A stretch of 64,000 nt of DNA from Rhodocyclaceae bacterium (lineage in GTDB: Bacteria > Pseudomonadota > Gammaproteobacteria > Burkholderiales > Rhodocyclaceae). A model generated the notes under the pieces. That model was not told where the DNA came from. It did no database searches and was given only the letters and a program-made list of their open reading frames with translations. A program made the translations under genes and the position numbers. Of the stretch, positions 31,778-42,401 are shown in pieces. How positions within the stretch are numbered: position 1 is the stretch's first letter; every line of letters starts with the position of its first letter. Where the stretch lies: the NCBI GenBank assembly GCA_024709955.1, contig JANJVS010000033.1, positions 1 through 64,000 on the forward strand, read 5' to 3'.

Positions 31778-32745
31778 GCCGCCCCCTGCCCCCGGCCATC
31801 GCCCTGATCGGCCCGACCGCGAGCGGCAAGACCGAGCTCGCCTTCGCCATTGCCGACCGCTTTCCCGTCGAGATCGTCAGCCTCGATTCGGCCCAGGTGT
31901 TCATCGACATGGACATCGGCACTGCCAAGCCGGACCAGGCGACGCTCGCGCGCTACCCGCACCACCTGATCGACCTCATCACGCCCGAGGAGCGCTACTC
32001 GGCCGCCCAGTTCCGCGCCGACGCCCTCCGCGTCATGGACGAAATCACGGCGCGCGGCAAGGTGCCGCTGCTGGTCGGCGGCACGATGCTCTACTACAAG
32101 GCCCTGCGCGAGGGCCTCGCCGACCTGCCCGAGGCCGATCCCGCGCTGCGCGCCGCCATCGACGCCGAGGCGGCGGCGCGCGGCTGGCCGGCGCTGCACG
32201 CCGAGCTGGCCCAGGGCGACCCGGCGACCGCCGCCCGCCTCGCGCCCAACGATTCCCAGCGCATCCAGCGCGCCCTCGAAGTGCTGCGCCTCACCGGCAA
32301 GCCCCTCGGCGACTTCTGGGCCGACCAGAAGGCCGCGCCGCTGCCCTACCGCCTGTTCACCGTCGCGCTGGCCGCGCCGGAGCGCGGAATCCTGCACGAG
32401 CGCATCGAGCGACGGTTTCACGCCATGCTGGCCGCCGGGCTGGTCGGCGAGGTCGAGATGCTGCGCGCGAAATACCGGCTGACCGCCGGGCTGCCCTCGA
32501 TGCGCTGCGTCGGCTACCGCCAGGTCTGGGAAATGCTGGCAGGCCACCTGCCGCGCGCCGAACTGGCCGACCGCGGCACCTTCGCCACGCGCCAGTTCGC
32601 CAAGCGCCAGCTCACCTGGCTGCGCTCCCTGGACGCGGCCGGCGCCATCGATCTCGCGGCGGACTTGGCGGATTCGGCATCTGCTGCGAAAATACTGGCC
32701 GAAACGGATAAATTCCTCGCCCGCGCGCCGGGCCGAAACGCATGA
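31774..32745 (+). CDS. miaA: tRNA dimethylallyltransferase
   Basis: [33 protein letters not shown]. Confidence 0.96.
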   Translation: MSRPLPPAIALIGPTASGKTELAFAIADRFPVEIVSLDSAQVFIDMDIGTAKPDQATLARYPHHLIDLITPEERYSAAQFRADALRVMDEITARGKVPLLVGGTMLYYKALREGLADLPEADPALRAAIDAEAAARGWPALHAELAQGDPATAARLAPNDSQRIQRALEVLRLTGKPLGDFWADQKAAPLPYRLFTVALAAPERGILHERIERRFHAMLAAGLVGEVEMLRAKYRLTAGLPSMRCVGYRQVWEMLAGHLPRAELADRGTFATRQFAKRQLTWLRSLDAAGAIDLAADLADSASAAKILAETDKFLARAPGRNA

Positions 32746-33479
32746 GCGACCAGACCATCAACGCCGAAGAACTCGAGAAGTTCACCACCCACAACCGCCG
32801 GGAGATCCTGTTCTATCTGAACCAGCTGATCAACGACGGCGAGCGGGTCAGCGTGATTTTCGGCGGCGGCGACGAGACCGTGCTGACGGTGTTGCTCAAC
32901 CTCAACGACGAGGCGAACCAGCTGATCTTCGACTGGGGTGGCAGCGAGGAGTCCAACCGCAAGCTGCTGCAGAGCGACCGCAACTTCTTCGCCTGCGCCC
33001 CGCATGGGGTGAAGAACCACTTCGTCACCGGCGCCGTGCGCGAAACCACCTTCCAGAAGCGCCGCGCCTTCGTCACCAACCTGCCCGACCACTACACGCG
33101 CCTGCAGCGCCGCGAGTTCTTCCGCCTGGTGCTGCCGATGACGCGCCGCCCGCCCTGTACCGTCGCCCTGCCGGACGGCAAGGCGATGCAGCTCTCGGTG
33201 GTGGATATCAGCATCGGCGGCATCGGCGCCGAGTTCCCCGCCGGCCCCAGCCCCTTCGCGCTCGGCCAGAAGCTGGCGCGCGCGCGCATCGAGCTGAAGG
33301 GCATCGGCGTGCTGGAGGTGGACCTGGAAGTCTGCAACATGAACCAGGTGCAGCGCGGCGACCGCCACTACAACCGCATCGGCTGCAACTTCGCCAAGAT
33401 CAGCCATGCGGTGGAAAACCAGCTGCAGCGCTTCATCACCGACGTGCAGCGCGAAGAGCGGGCGCGTTTAGGCGGCTAG
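32742..33479 (+). CDS. YcgR/PilZ flagellar brake-like protein
   Basis: YcgR-like N-domain, [10 protein letters not shown] PilZ motif, [11 protein letters not shown]. Confidence 0.8.
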   Translation: MSDQTINAEELEKFTTHNRREILFYLNQLINDGERVSVIFGGGDETVLTVLLNLNDEANQLIFDWGGSEESNRKLLQSDRNFFACAPHGVKNHFVTGAVRETTFQKRRAFVTNLPDHYTRLQRREFFRLVLPMTRRPPCTVALPDGKAMQLSVVDISIGGIGAEFPAGPSPFALGQKLARARIELKGIGVLEVDLEVCNMNQVQRGDRHYNRIGCNFAKISHAVENQLQRFITDVQREERARLGG

Positions 33480-33726
33480 GGTACGCCCGACCTCCCCCAG
33501 CCCCGCCCACGGCCGGCTTTGCACAGCCAGCCGGCTACGGCGGCGCGGAGCAGTGCTCCACGCAACCCCGCCTACGCCCTTCGCAGGAGGGGAGACTTGG
33601 TGCTCGCTGCGCTCGATTATTATGGGGAGCGCTTATCGGAGGTACGGAGCGGGTTGCGGCTTCGCCGCGTGCCGCCTTTCCTTGCGGCGGCGCGGCGGAA
33701 AGGCTGCGTGGAGTTGGCTCCGCATC

Positions 33727-33856
33727 GCCGTCTTGCCAGCGCCGACTTTTGGCTGTGGCCGCGCCTGCGGCGCTTAACCGGCTGATGCCGGTTAGCCTGC
33801 ACCGAAAGTCGGTGCGAGCAGTGCGGCACTCACCGTCCCGCGAGCGCCGACTTTTT
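33727..33856 (+). repeat. Composite repeat element B
   Basis: Units 33727-33750 and 33831-33856; core taaccggc-tgat-gccggtta hairpin (33775-33794) and inverted half unit gaaagtcgg. Confidence 0.88.
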
Positions 33857-33857
33857 C

Positions 33858-34901
<1,044 letters not shown>

Positions 34902-35004
34902 CGTTTAAACCCGGCCGGTAAGGTGGAAATGCGGCGATAATTCGCGCTGCCGCGCAAGAAGACGCGGATTTTACCGGAATTGACCTGCCCGACCGCCCCC
35001 CGAA

Positions 35005-35703
35005 TTGACCCAACTGCTGCTCGACCTCCAACCCGCCCAGCCGCCCAGCTTCGAAAACTTCATCGCCGGCGCGAACCAGGAACTGCTGGCGCGGCTGCGC
35101 GCCCTCGCCGAACCCGGCTGCTTCGACGCCATCTACCTCTGGGGTCCCGAAGGCAGCGGCAAGAGCCACCTGCTCTCCGCCGTCGCGGCCCTGGCGATGC
35201 GCCGGCGCCCGGCGCTGCTGCTCGCCGACCGGCCGGCAGCCGCCTGCTTCAACGCCGCCCCCGGCGGTCTCCTGATCGTCGACGACATCGACGCGCTCGA
35301 CGACGCGGCGCAGATCGCCCTGTTCCGCATCTACAACACCGCGCGCGTCATCGGCCTCGGCCTGCTGCTGGCCGGCGGCGCGCCGCCGCTGCAGCTCGGC
35401 CTGCGCGAGGATCTGCGCACCCGCGTCGGCCAGACGCTGATCTACGAAGTGAAGACCCTCGACGACGAGCAGAAGGCCGCCGCCCTGCACCGCCACGCCG
35501 AGGAGCGCGGCTTCAAGGTGGACGACGCCCTGGTGCGCTACCTGCTCGCCCACGGCCGGCGCGACCTGCCCTCGCTGATGGCCGTGCTCGACCACCTCGA
35601 CCGCACCACCCTCGAACGCCAGCGCCCCGCCACGCTGCCGCTGCTCAAGGAAGCCCTGCAACTCCAACATGTTTCCAAACAAAATGAACCTAGCCCTGTT
35701 TGA
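35005..35703 (+). CDS. hda: DnaA regulatory inactivator Hda (TTG start)
   Basis: DnaA-like AAA+ (LWGPEGSGKSHLLSA, LLIVDDIDALDD), ~230 aa. Confidence 0.9.
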   Translation: MTQLLLDLQPAQPPSFENFIAGANQELLARLRALAEPGCFDAIYLWGPEGSGKSHLLSAVAALAMRRRPALLLADRPAAACFNAAPGGLLIVDDIDALDDAAQIALFRIYNTARVIGLGLLLAGGAPPLQLGLREDLRTRVGQTLIYEVKTLDDEQKAAALHRHAEERGFKVDDALVRYLLAHGRRDLPSLMAVLDHLDRTTLERQRPATLPLLKEALQLQHVSKQNEPSPV

Positions 35704-36346
35704 TCTCGACAACACCCTGCTCAGCGGCGATTCCGACTTCGAGTGGGCCCAGTTCCTCATTTCCAAGGGCGTGCTCGACCGCGAGGTGCACGAGGCGAAG
35801 AACCAGGCCTTCTACGACGACTACAAAGCCGGCACCCTCGACATCCACGCCTTCCTCGCCTTCCAGCTCGCGCCGCTCTCGCGCCACGACCGCGCCGAAC
35901 TCGACGCCTGGCACCGCGAATTCATGGAAACGCGCATCAAGCCGATCATCGGCGCGCCGGCGCGCGCGCTGGTGCAAAGCCACCTCGATGCCGGCGACCT
36001 GTGCGCCATCGTCACCGCCACCAACAGCTTCGTCACCGGCCCGATCTGCCGCGAGTTCGGCATCCCGCACCTCGTGGCCACCGTGCCGGCCCACGAAGGC
36101 GGCCGCTTCACCGGCGCGCCGCGCGGCCTGCCCGCCTTCCGCGAGGGCAAGATCGCCCGCGTCGAAACCTGGCTCGAAGAACTCGGCCTGTGGTGGGGCG
36201 CCTTCGGCGAGACGGTGTTCTACAGCGACTCCCTCAATGACCTGCCCCTGCTCGCCATGGTGAGCCACCCCGTCGCCGTCGATCCCGACGACACCCTGCG
36301 CGCCCACGCCGCCGCCCAGGGCTGGCCGATCCTCAGCCTGCGCTGA
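35684..36346 (+). CDS. HAD-IB family hydrolase (SerB-like)
   Basis: LALFDLDNTLLSGDSDFEW, YSDSLNDLPLL. Confidence 0.9.
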   Translation: MNLALFDLDNTLLSGDSDFEWAQFLISKGVLDREVHEAKNQAFYDDYKAGTLDIHAFLAFQLAPLSRHDRAELDAWHREFMETRIKPIIGAPARALVQSHLDAGDLCAIVTATNSFVTGPICREFGIPHLVATVPAHEGGRFTGAPRGLPAFREGKIARVETWLEELGLWWGAFGETVFYSDSLNDLPLLAMVSHPVAVDPDDTLRAHAAAQGWPILSLR

Positions 36347-36387
36347 GCTTCGGGTATGATGCTGCCCCATTCGAAGAAGATAAAAGC

Positions 36388-37740
36388 ATGATCCGCAAGC
36401 TGCTGCGCCGCGTCTTCAAGCGCGGCGAACCCTCGCCCCATCCCGTCGAAATCATTCCGGCCAAGGAACACGGCATCCGCCCCGAGGGCGTGTCGCCGGG
36501 CGCGCGCCGCACCTGCGAGACGCTGCAGCAGGCCGGCCACCGCGCCTACGTGGTCGGCGGCGCGGTGCGCGACCTGATCGCCGGCATCGAACCCAAGGAC
36601 TACGACGTCGCCACCGACGCCACCCCCGACCAGGTGCGCGCCCTGTTCCGCCGCTCGCGCATCATCGGCCGGCGCTTCCAGATCGTGCATGTGCTGTTCG
36701 GCCAGGAAACCATCGAGGTCTCCACCTTCCGCGCCGCGCACGACGAGAACACCGAGAAGGACGAACACGGCCGCGTGCTGCGCGACAACGTCTGGGGCAG
36801 CATGGAAGACGACGCCGCGCGCCGCGACTTCACCGTCAATGCGCTCTACTACGACCCCTCCAGCGGCGAGGTGTTCGACTACCACCACGGCGTGCGCGAC
36901 CTGCAGCGCAAGACCCTGCGCATGATCGGCGACCCGCGCGCGCGCTACCGCGAGGACCCGGTGCGCATGCTGCGGGCCATCCGCCTCTCCGCCAAGCTCG
37001 ACCTGCGCCTCGACCCGCAGGTGCAGGCGCCGATCCGCGAAATGGCCGAACTCATCGAGAACGTGCCCGCCGCGCGCCTGTTCGACGAGATGCTCAAGCT
37101 GCTGTTCTCCGGCCACGCCGTCGAGTCGCTGCACCGCCTGCGCGGCGAGGGCCTGCACCACGGCCTGCTGCCGCTGCTCGACGTCATCCTCGAACAGCCC
37201 CTCGGCGAGAAGTTCGTCATGCTCTCGCTGGCCGACACCGACCAGCGCGTGCGCGCCGGCAAGCGTACCTCTCCCGGTTTCCTGTTCGCCACCCTGCTCT
37301 GGCACGAGGTGCTGGCCAACTGGGAAGCGCGCAAGAAGCGCGATGAACTGCCCGTGCCGGCGCTGCACGCCGCCATGGACGAGGTGCTCGACACCCAGGG
37401 CGAAAAACTCGCCATCACGCGTCGCACCGCCGGCTACATCACGGAAATCTGGGTGCTGCAGCCGCGCTTCGAGAAGCGCGGCGGCCGCGCCCCCTTCCGT
37501 CTCGTCGAGCAGCCGCGCTTCCGCGCCGCCTGGGACTTCCTGCACCTGCGCGCCGCCAGCGGCGAGGCGCCCCAGGAACTCGCCGACTGGTGGCGCGACT
37601 TCCAGCTCGCCGACAACGACGCGCGCGAAGCCATGCTGCGCCCCGACACCGGCCCGAAGAAACGCCGCCGCCGCAAGAGCCGCAAACCCGGCGACGCCGG
37701 CACCGTCTCGCCGGCGCCGAGTTTCGACGGCGAGGGCTGA
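36388..37740 (+). CDS. pcnB: Poly(A) polymerase I
   Basis: AYVVGGAVRDLIAGIEPKDYDVATDATPDQV, RRDFTVNALYYD, basic C-terminus. Confidence 0.95.
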   Translation: MIRKLLRRVFKRGEPSPHPVEIIPAKEHGIRPEGVSPGARRTCETLQQAGHRAYVVGGAVRDLIAGIEPKDYDVATDATPDQVRALFRRSRIIGRRFQIVHVLFGQETIEVSTFRAAHDENTEKDEHGRVLRDNVWGSMEDDAARRDFTVNALYYDPSSGEVFDYHHGVRDLQRKTLRMIGDPRARYREDPVRMLRAIRLSAKLDLRLDPQVQAPIREMAELIENVPAARLFDEMLKLLFSGHAVESLHRLRGEGLHHGLLPLLDVILEQPLGEKFVMLSLADTDQRVRAGKRTSPGFLFATLLWHEVLANWEARKKRDELPVPALHAAMDEVLDTQGEKLAITRRTAGYITEIWVLQPRFEKRGGRAPFRLVEQPRFRAAWDFLHLRAASGEAPQELADWWRDFQLADNDAREAMLRPDTGPKKRRRRKSRKPGDAGTVSPAPSFDGEG

Positions 37741-37807
37741 AACCCGCTAGCCGGCCATCCCTTGGCCGGCGCATGACTGACGCACCGTCCCGCCGGCGCC
37801 GACTTTT
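37701..37807 (+). repeat. Composite repeat element E (first unit inside pcnB C-terminus)
   Basis: Units 37701-37725 (in frame, TVSPAPSF) and 37783-37807; intervening gccggcca-tccct-tggccggc hairpin (37750-37770). Confidence 0.85.
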
Positions 37808-37814
37808 CCGCCGG

Positions 37815-38522
37815 CTACGCCAGCCACTCCCGACACGCGATCCGCATATCTGCCGAGAACCGATAGACCAGCGGCATGCCGGAGGGAATCTCGACGTGTT
37901 CCATGTCCGCGGCCGAGATGCCGTCGAGGTGCATGACGAGGCCGCGCAGGGTGTTGCCATGGCTGACGACCAATAGCCGCCGGCCGGCGGCGATGCCCGG
38001 CAGCAAGACTTCGTTCCAGTAGGGCAGCGCGCGGCGCTGGCAGTCGCGCAGGCTCTCGGTGGCGGGCAGCAGGGCGGGATCGAGGTCGCGGTAGCGCGGG
38101 TCGTGGCGCGGGTGGCGCGGATCTTCGTCGGCCAGCGCGGGCGGCGGCTCGTGGTAGCCGCGCCACCAGCGGCGCGATTTTTCCTCGCCCCAGGCGGCGA
38201 AGATCTCCTGCTTGACCATGCCCTGCAGGGCGCCGTAGTGGCGTTCGTTGAGGCGCCAGGATGCGTGGATCGGCACGCCCGCCCAGCCGCCGGCGGCGAG
38301 CAGGGTCTCGGCGGTGTGGCGCGTGCGCCCGAGCACCGAGACGTGGACTTCGTCGAAGGCGAAGCCGGCCGCCGCGAGGCGCCGGCCGGCCGCGGCGGCT
38401 TCCTCGACGCCGGCGGGATTGAGGTCGATGTCCGTCCAGCCGGTGAAGCGGTCGGTGCGGTTCCATTCGCTTTGGCCGTGGCGGATGAACACGGCCACGG
38501 GTCGGGTGCCGGCGGTTTGCAT
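37815..38522 (-). CDS. gpmA: 2,3-bisphosphoglycerate-dependent phosphoglycerate mutase
   Basis: FIRHGQSEWNRTDRFTGWTDIDL, ERHYGALQGMVK. Confidence 0.95.
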   Translation of the reverse strand: MQTAGTRPVAVFIRHGQSEWNRTDRFTGWTDIDLNPAGVEEAAAAGRRLAAAGFAFDEVHVSVLGRTRHTAETLLAAGGWAGVPIHASWRLNERHYGALQGMVKQEIFAAWGEEKSRRWWRGYHEPPPALADEDPRHPRHDPRYRDLDPALLPATESLRDCQRRALPYWNEVLLPGIAAGRRLLVVSHGNTLRGLVMHLDGISAADMEHVEIPSGMPLVYRFSADMRIACREWLA

Positions 38523-38551
38523 GGCGCGATTTTACGGGCATGTCCCGGCGG

Positions 38552-38576
38552 CACCGTGGCGCCGGCGCCGAGTTTC
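38552..38576 (+). repeat. Dispersed repeat unit (class B) overlapping a stop codon
   Basis: caccgtggcgccggcgccgagtttc; stop TGA of the 38575-39006 gene starts inside it. Confidence 0.85.
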
Positions 38577-39006
38577 AGCGATTGCGGTGGGTGCCGGTGC
38601 TGACGCCGAGGTAGATCTCGCGCAGGAACAGCGCGAGGCCGGCGATCATGGCGAGCATGGAGAGAATGAAGGTGGCGGCGACGACGCGCGCGAGGTCGAC
38701 GGCGACCAGGGCGCCGACGAAGGCGCTGGCGACGACGAGGCAGACCAGCAGGCCGCTCAGCACGATGCAGAAGATGGCGAAGTAGACGAGGCGGCTGCGG
38801 CGCGCCAGCAGCGCGAGCTCGGCCGCGACGGCCGGGTCCGCCGGCTTGCCGGCCTCGACGCGACCGAGGATGACGCGGCGGCGGTCGACGACCCGGCCGA
38901 GGCGCGTGTTGAGGGCGTTGATGAGCGTGGCGATGGCGGTGAGCAGGAACACCGGCGCGACGGCGAGCTGGATGACGCGCGCGATGTCGCCGAGATGGTT
39001 TTCCAT
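38575..39006 (-). CDS. DUF2721 family membrane protein
   Basis: IARVIQLAVAPVFLLTAIATLINALNTRLGRVVDR. Confidence 0.8.
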   Translation of the reverse strand: MENHLGDIARVIQLAVAPVFLLTAIATLINALNTRLGRVVDRRRVILGRVEAGKPADPAVAAELALLARRSRLVYFAIFCIVLSGLLVCLVVASAFVGALVAVDLARVVAATFILSMLAMIAGLALFLREIYLGVSTGTHRNR

Positions 39007-41822
39007 CAGCGCGCCCCGGCGGGCGCCGTCTCCCGCTCCAGCGGCTCCAGCGCGGCGAGCACGCGGCGCAGCTCGGCGGCGCAGGCGGCGATCTCCCCGG
39101 CCGCCATCTCGCCGTCGGCGCAGCGCTCTTCGAGGGCGCCGGCCCGCTCGGCGAGCGTCGCGGCGCCGATGGTGGCGGCGACCGACTTGAGGGAGTGGGC
39201 GAGGCGGCGCGCCTGGGCGTGGTCGCGGCCGGCGCTGGCGGCGGCGATGGCCTCGGCGCTGCCGCCGCATTCGCGCCGGAAGCCGCGCAGGCTGCGCAGG
39301 TAGAGGGCGGGGCAGGCGAGGTGGTTGGCGAGGCCGCTTTCCCGGTCGATGCCGTCGAGCTCGGGAATCTCGACCGGCGTGTCGTCCGCCAGCAGGGCGT
39401 CGATCTCGGCCGCCGAATCGTCGGCGGCCCCGGCCGGCGCGGCGGGACGCGGCTTGATCCAGCGCAGCAGCACGGCGTAGAGCGCCTCGGGGTCGATCGG
39501 CTTGGTCAGGTGGTCGTTCATGCCGGCCGCCAGGCTGCGCTCGCGGTCGCCGCTCATGGCGTGGGCGGTCATGGCGACGACCGGCAGGTCGCGGTGGCGC
39601 GGATCCTTGCGCAGCTCGCGCGTGGCGGTCAGGCCGTCCATGCCCGGCATCTGGATGTCCATCAGCACCAGCGCGTAGTCGCGCGCGGCGATCTTGGCCA
39701 GGGCCTCGCAGCCGTTGGTCGCGGTGTCCACGCGCACGCCGGCCTGGCGCAGGAAGGCGAGCGCGACGACGCGGTTGAGATCGACATCGTCGACGAGCAG
39801 CACGGGGGCGTCCTGGATCGCGCCGAAGTCGTGCCGCGCCTCGCGTCCGGCGGCGCGGTGGCGGCGCTGGGCGCTGGCGACCACGTCGCCGAGCAGCACT
39901 TCGAGCAGGGTGTCGTAGAGCGAGGATTCGCTGACCGGCTTGGCGAGGACATGGTGGATGCCGGCGGCGGCGAGCCGGTCGGCGACCTTCTCGTGGGCGC
40001 CGGCGGTGACCATCAGCACGGCCGGCACGCCGCCGAGGGCGGCGGCGGCGCCATGGATGCGCCGCGCGGTCTCGATGCCGTCCATCTCCGGCATCAGCCA
40101 GTCGAGCAGCACGAGCTGGAAGGCGTCGCCGGCGGCGGCGGCCTCGCGCAGCCGCGCCAGCCCCTCGGCGCCGCCGCCGCAGGTCTCGGCGCGCATGCCG
40201 AATTGGCGCAGCATGGCGGCGAGGATCTCGCGCGCGCTCGGGTTGTCGTCGATCACCAGCGCGTGCCTGCCGTCCAGCTGGCCGGCGTGAACCAGCTCCG
40301 GCTGCTCCGAGGCGATGCCGAAGCAGGCGGAGAAGCGGAACAGGCTGCCGGTTCCCGGCGTGCTTTCGACCGCGATGCCGCCACCCATCAGCTCGCTGAG
40401 CTGCTTGCAGATGGCCAGGCCGAGGCCGCTGCCGCCGAAACGGCGCGTGATCGAGTCATCCACCTGGGTGAAGGGCGAGAACAGCTCGGCCAGGCGCTCG
40501 GACGGGATGCCCATGCCGGTGTCGCGCACGGAAAATTCGAGGGCGATGCTGCCGGCCGGCTGGTTGCGCGCCAGGGCGACGCTGACGACGACCTCGCCCC
40601 GGTCGGTGAATTTGACGGCGTTGTTGGCGAGGTTGACCAGCACCTGGCCAAGACGCAGCGGATCGCCGACCAGGCGGCGCGGCACCCCGGAATCGACGTG
40701 GAACAGCAGCTCCAGCCCTTTTTCCTGGGCGCGCAGCGCCACCTGGCTGGAAACGTTGTTGAGCACCTGGTTGAGATCGAAGGGAATCGACTCCAGGGCC
40801 AGCTTGCCGGCCTCGATGCGCGAATAGTCGAGCACGTCGTTGATGACGCCGAGCAGCGCGTCGGAGGAGGCGAGCACCTTTTCCTGGTAGTCGCGCTGCT
40901 GCGGATCGAGCTTGGTCTTCAGCAGCAGCTTGCCGAGGCCGATGATGGCGTTCATCGGCGTGCGGATCTCGTGGCTCATGCGCGCCAGGAAGTCGGACTT
41001 GGCGCGGTTGGCGCGGTGGGCCTCCTCGGTGGCGAGACTGAGCTCGTGGGTGCGCTGCTCGACCAGGCGCTCCAGGCCGGCGCGGTAGAGCTGCAGCTCG
41101 TGGTCGCGCGCCTGCAGGGTGTCGATCATGCGGTTGAAGCCGTGGCCGAGCTGGGCGATCTCGTCGTCGCCCTGCACCCTGACGCGGTCGGACAGCGTGG
41201 CGTTGGCGGAGATGCGCGCCATCAGCTCGCTGAGTTCTTCCACCGGCTTGGCGAGCCGGCGCACCACGCGGCTGGAAAGCCAGAGCGAGAAGCTCAGGGC
41301 GAGCAGCAGGGCGAGGCCGGTTTCGGCGGCGGTGCGCAACATGGCCTGGCGCATGATGTCGAGGGAAGCGGTGAGCTCCACCACCGAGGCCTCGTCGCCG
41401 GGGATCGGCGCCCAGACCGTGAGCAGGCCGGCGCCGAAATGCGCGCCGCGTCCCGCCGCGGGCACCTCGACCGCTGGCAGGCCGGAGGTCTGGGGCCGGG
41501 CGAACTCGGCGAACACGAGGCGCTCCGGTCCGATCAGGAGGCGCGCGCGCCGCACCGAGGGATTGCTTTCCACCGCGCCGAGCAGGCGCGCGGCTTCGAG
41601 GCGGTCCATGAAGGCGAGCGCCGCCTGGCTGTTGGTGGCGACCAGGCGCGCCTGGGCGGTCAGCGAATCGGCCCATTCGTTGCGGATCAGGCGCTGCTGC
41701 TGGTAGAGGATCAGGGCGAAGACCAGCAGCACGGCGAGCAGCAGGGAGCCGGAAGACAGCAACGCCAGCCGGCCGCGGATGGTGCGCGGCCGCGGCAGCA
41801 GGCGCAGGCCGGCGCGCCTCAT
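39006..41822 (-). CDS. Hybrid sensor histidine kinase/response regulator with Hpt-like C-terminus
   Basis: HAMP, His[25 protein letters not shown], HATPase, two REC domains, Hpt-like tail. Confidence 0.92.
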   Translation of the reverse strand: MRRAGLRLLPRPRTIRGRLALLSSGSLLLAVLLVFALILYQQQRLIRNEWADSLTAQARLVATNSQAALAFMDRLEAARLLGAVESNPSVRRARLLIGPERLVFAEFARPQTSGLPAVEVPAAGRGAHFGAGLLTVWAPIPGDEASVVELTASLDIMRQAMLRTAAETGLALLLALSFSLWLSSRVVRRLAKPVEELSELMARISANATLSDRVRVQGDDEIAQLGHGFNRMIDTLQARDHELQLYRAGLERLVEQRTHELSLATEEAHRANRAKSDFLARMSHEIRTPMNAIIGLGKLLLKTKLDPQQRDYQEKVLASSDALLGVINDVLDYSRIEAGKLALESIPFDLNQVLNNVSSQVALRAQEKGLELLFHVDSGVPRRLVGDPLRLGQVLVNLANNAVKFTDRGEVVVSVALARNQPAGSIALEFSVRDTGMGIPSERLAELFSPFTQVDDSITRRFGGSGLGLAICKQLSELMGGGIAVESTPGTGSLFRFSACFGIASEQPELVHAGQLDGRHALVIDDNPSAREILAAMLRQFGMRAETCGGGAEGLARLREAAAAGDAFQLVLLDWLMPEMDGIETARRIHGAAAALGGVPAVLMVTAGAHEKVADRLAAAGIHHVLAKPVSESSLYDTLLEVLLGDVVASAQRRHRAAGREARHDFGAIQDAPVLLVDDVDLNRVVALAFLRQAGVRVDTATNGCEALAKIAARDYALVLMDIQMPGMDGLTATRELRKDPRHRDLPVVAMTAHAMSGDRERSLAAGMNDHLTKPIDPEALYAVLLRWIKPRPAAPAGAADDSAAEIDALLADDTPVEIPELDGIDRESGLANHLACPALYLRSLRGFRRECGGSAEAIAAASAGRDHAQARRLAHSLKSVAATIGAATLAERAGALEERCADGEMAAGEIAACAAELRRVLAALEPLERETAPAGAR

Positions 41823-42388
41823 GGCTCGACCACCCGCGCCAGGCGCAACAGCTGGGCGTTGAACTCGATGTTCTGCTTCTGCGCCGCCTTGCGGTTGATG
41901 AGGATGCCCACCGCGGAGCCGTCGGCGGCAAGGGAGAATTCCACCATGCCGCCGGCGCGCGCGAAGCCGGCGATGTCGGAAACCGTGACCACCGGCGTGC
42001 GCGCGAGCACGCGCAGGATGGCGTCGAGGTTGCCGGCCTCGCTGCGGCTGATGAAGATGAAGTCGCAGGCGTTCGCCTCCGCCATGCTGGAAAGCTTGCG
42101 GTACCAGATCCTCTGGCCGTCGATGGGGGTCTGCGCCAGTTTCTCCAGCGCGCCGCCGAAGGGGTTGCTGCCGAGCAGGCAGATGGTCATCAGCGGGTCG
42201 GCGGCGTTGTCGGGCCGATAGACGAACTGCGGCAGGCGGAACAGCAGCGCCGACTTGACGGCGTATTCCGATACCCCCGCGCCCTGGGCCAGCGTCGGCA
42301 GCGCCGGCATGCTCGCCAGCAGCAGCAGGAGCAGCGCGGCGCGGCGGAGCGCTCGCTCGATGGCCTGGAATGCGCGCGGGAAGCTCAC
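41819..42388 (-). CDS. YfiR family protein (GTG start)
   Basis: [18 protein letters not shown]; overlaps kinase start (ATGA). Confidence 0.75.
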   Translation of the reverse strand: MSFPRAFQAIERALRRAALLLLLLASMPALPTLAQGAGVSEYAVKSALLFRLPQFVYRPDNAADPLMTICLLGSNPFGGALEKLAQTPIDGQRIWYRKLSSMAEANACDFIFISRSEAGNLDAILRVLARTPVVTVSDIAGFARAGGMVEFSLAADGSAVGILINRKAAQKQNIEFNAQLLRLARVVEP

Positions 42389-42401
42389 TGGATGGCCGGC
42401 C

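Noticed and set aside
39195-42221. 1008-aa ORF antisense to the hybrid histidine kinase
   Set aside because: Low-complexity A/G/H/R-rich product typical of antisense frames in high-GC DNA; the opposite strand has clear domain motifs.
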